From contig NZ_QOVF01000001.1 of the NCBI RefSeq assembly GCF_008365385.1, positions 992,001-1,056,000 on the forward strand: a stretch of DNA of 64,000 bases, given 5' to 3'. Shown here one piece after another: positions 63,471-64,000 of this stretch. The notes beneath the pieces were generated by a model, which searched no databases, was not told the DNA's origin, and saw nothing but the letters and a program-made list of their open reading frames with translations. Origin of the DNA: Halopseudomonas laoshanensis. Its GTDB lineage: Bacteria > Pseudomonadota > Gammaproteobacteria > Pseudomonadales > Pseudomonadaceae. The stretch's first letter is position 1, and the number at the start of each line of letters is the position of its first letter. The position numbers were made by a program, and so were the translations under genes.

Positions 63471-64000
63471 ATGAATAATATCTACCAGTCGATCTGGAAC
63501 GCCAAAAGCGGTACGTATATCGCCGCATCCGAACACGCTAAAGTCGGTGGCAAGAGAAGTGCCGGCGCCGTTAAAGGCGGCATAAGCCGAGCGGTAGGTT
63601 TTGCCCTGCAATCGCTTGCCGCTGCAGTCATGTTGGCAACTGGATTCAGTGCCCACGCCCTGCCAGTTGATGGTTCGGTAGCGGCAGGCGCTGCCAGTAT
63701 TGCTAACGGTGAAGGTAGCATGACCGTTAACCAAGCATCGCAGAATGTCAGTATCAACTGGCAGAGCTTCAATATCGGCCAGGGCGAATCGGTCACGTTT
63801 GTGCAACCCAACAGCAGCGCAGTGGCGCTCAATCGGGTGCTGGGTTCTGACCCATCGAGCATTCTGGGTAGCCTGGATGCTAACGGGCAGGTGTTCCTGA
63901 TCAACCCCAATGGCGTGCTCTTCGGCCAAAGCGCTTCGGTCAATGTCGGCGGTCTGGTGGCCTCGACGCTGAATCTTAGCGACAGCGATTTCATGGCAGG
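63471..64000 (+). CDS. TpsA filamentous exoprotein, N-terminal part (runs off window)
   Basis: Only the first 176 codons are in view. An extended signal peptide region (ESPR) opens the protein (MNNIYQSIWNAKSGTYIAAS, then EHAKVGGKRS), followed by a hydrophobic core and AHA cleavage region near residue 62. The TPS secretion domain then begins, with VNQASQNVSINWQSFNIGQG and the hallmark FLINPNGVLFG. TpsA proteins are haemagglutinins, cytolysins, adhesins or contact-dependent toxins, and the effector end lies outside the window. Ribosome site AGGGTAGGA precedes ATG 63471. It is paired with the TpsB gene directly upstream. Confidence 0.93.
   Translation, partial: MNNIYQSIWNAKSGTYIAASEHAKVGGKRSAGAVKGGISRAVGFALQSLAAAVMLATGFSAHALPVDGSVAAGAASIANGEGSMTVNQASQNVSINWQSFNIGQGESVTFVQPNSSAVALNRVLGSDPSSILGSLDANGQVFLINPNGVLFGQSASVNVGGLVASTLNLSDSDFMA

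Overview
The window reads as a chromosomal segment of a gammaproteobacterium of the Pseudomonas group. The gene orders cmoA-cmoB, second lon / pruR / putA-putP, fadD2-fadD1 beside a hydrolase/MaoC pair, KAS III-like / ECF sigma, aminotransferase / uvrB, and thrS-infC-rpmI-rplT-pheST-ihfA-merR-tRNA-Pro are all familiar from Pseudomonas. A marine relative such as Halopseudomonas is my guess from the overall style; it is inference and was not tested. I see no prophage, no CRISPR array and no transposase. Almost all of the window is densely packed core genome.

Layout. 1-6.2 kb: tRNA wobble-uridine modification (cmoAB), a FimV-like envelope protein without the usual C-terminal domain, and a second Lon protease with a candidate heat-shock promoter. 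6.4-12.2 kb: proline catabolism (pruR regulator, PutA dehydrogenase, PutP transporter). 12.3-17.4 kb: a TetR regulator preceded by a perfect 22-bp palindrome, then an RND efflux pair with no outer-membrane partner. 17.4-25.2 kb: oligopeptidase B, a small membrane protein, a TetR regulator, a cold-shock protein with a long leader, AceK, an AsmA-like/DUF748 protein and cysteine synthase. 25.3-27.4 kb: a MoxR ATPase with a VWA (CoxE-type) partner. 27.4-32.8 kb: a fatty-acid cluster (MaoC, lipase-like hydrolase, two tandem acyl-CoA ligases). 32.9-39.7 kb: HrpA helicase with an overlapping hydrolase, then a translationally coupled KAS III / ECF sigma / zinc-finger anti-sigma unit. 40-48.5 kb: porin, lipoprotein, a FemAB/GNAT-like protein, cyclophilin, hydrolase, LysR and AraC regulators, acyl-CoA dehydrogenase. 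48.6-53.2 kb: tRNA-Asn, aromatic/aspartate aminotransferase, uvrB, a cluster of short palindromic mobile repeats, tRNA-Val. 53.2-61.2 kb: the translation supercluster. 61.7-64 kb: a two-partner secretion locus (TpsB transporter and the start of a TpsA filamentous exoprotein) running off the window.

The least ordinary signals are mostly non-coding. They are: two nearly identical 105-bp MITE-like repeats plus related paired palindromes; a seven-unit 19-20 bp tandem array growing from one such palindrome; a thrS leader hairpin whose loop displays U-CGU like a threonine tRNA anticodon loop; an AUU start for infC supported by the Shine-Dalgarno position; and a sigma-32-like promoter before lon2. 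Among proteins, the RND pump has Asp-Asn where related drug pumps usually have Asp-Asp, and the sigma/anti-sigma pair is stitched to a fatty-acid condensing enzyme by overlapping codons. I did not find a clear-cut new defence or biosynthetic system.
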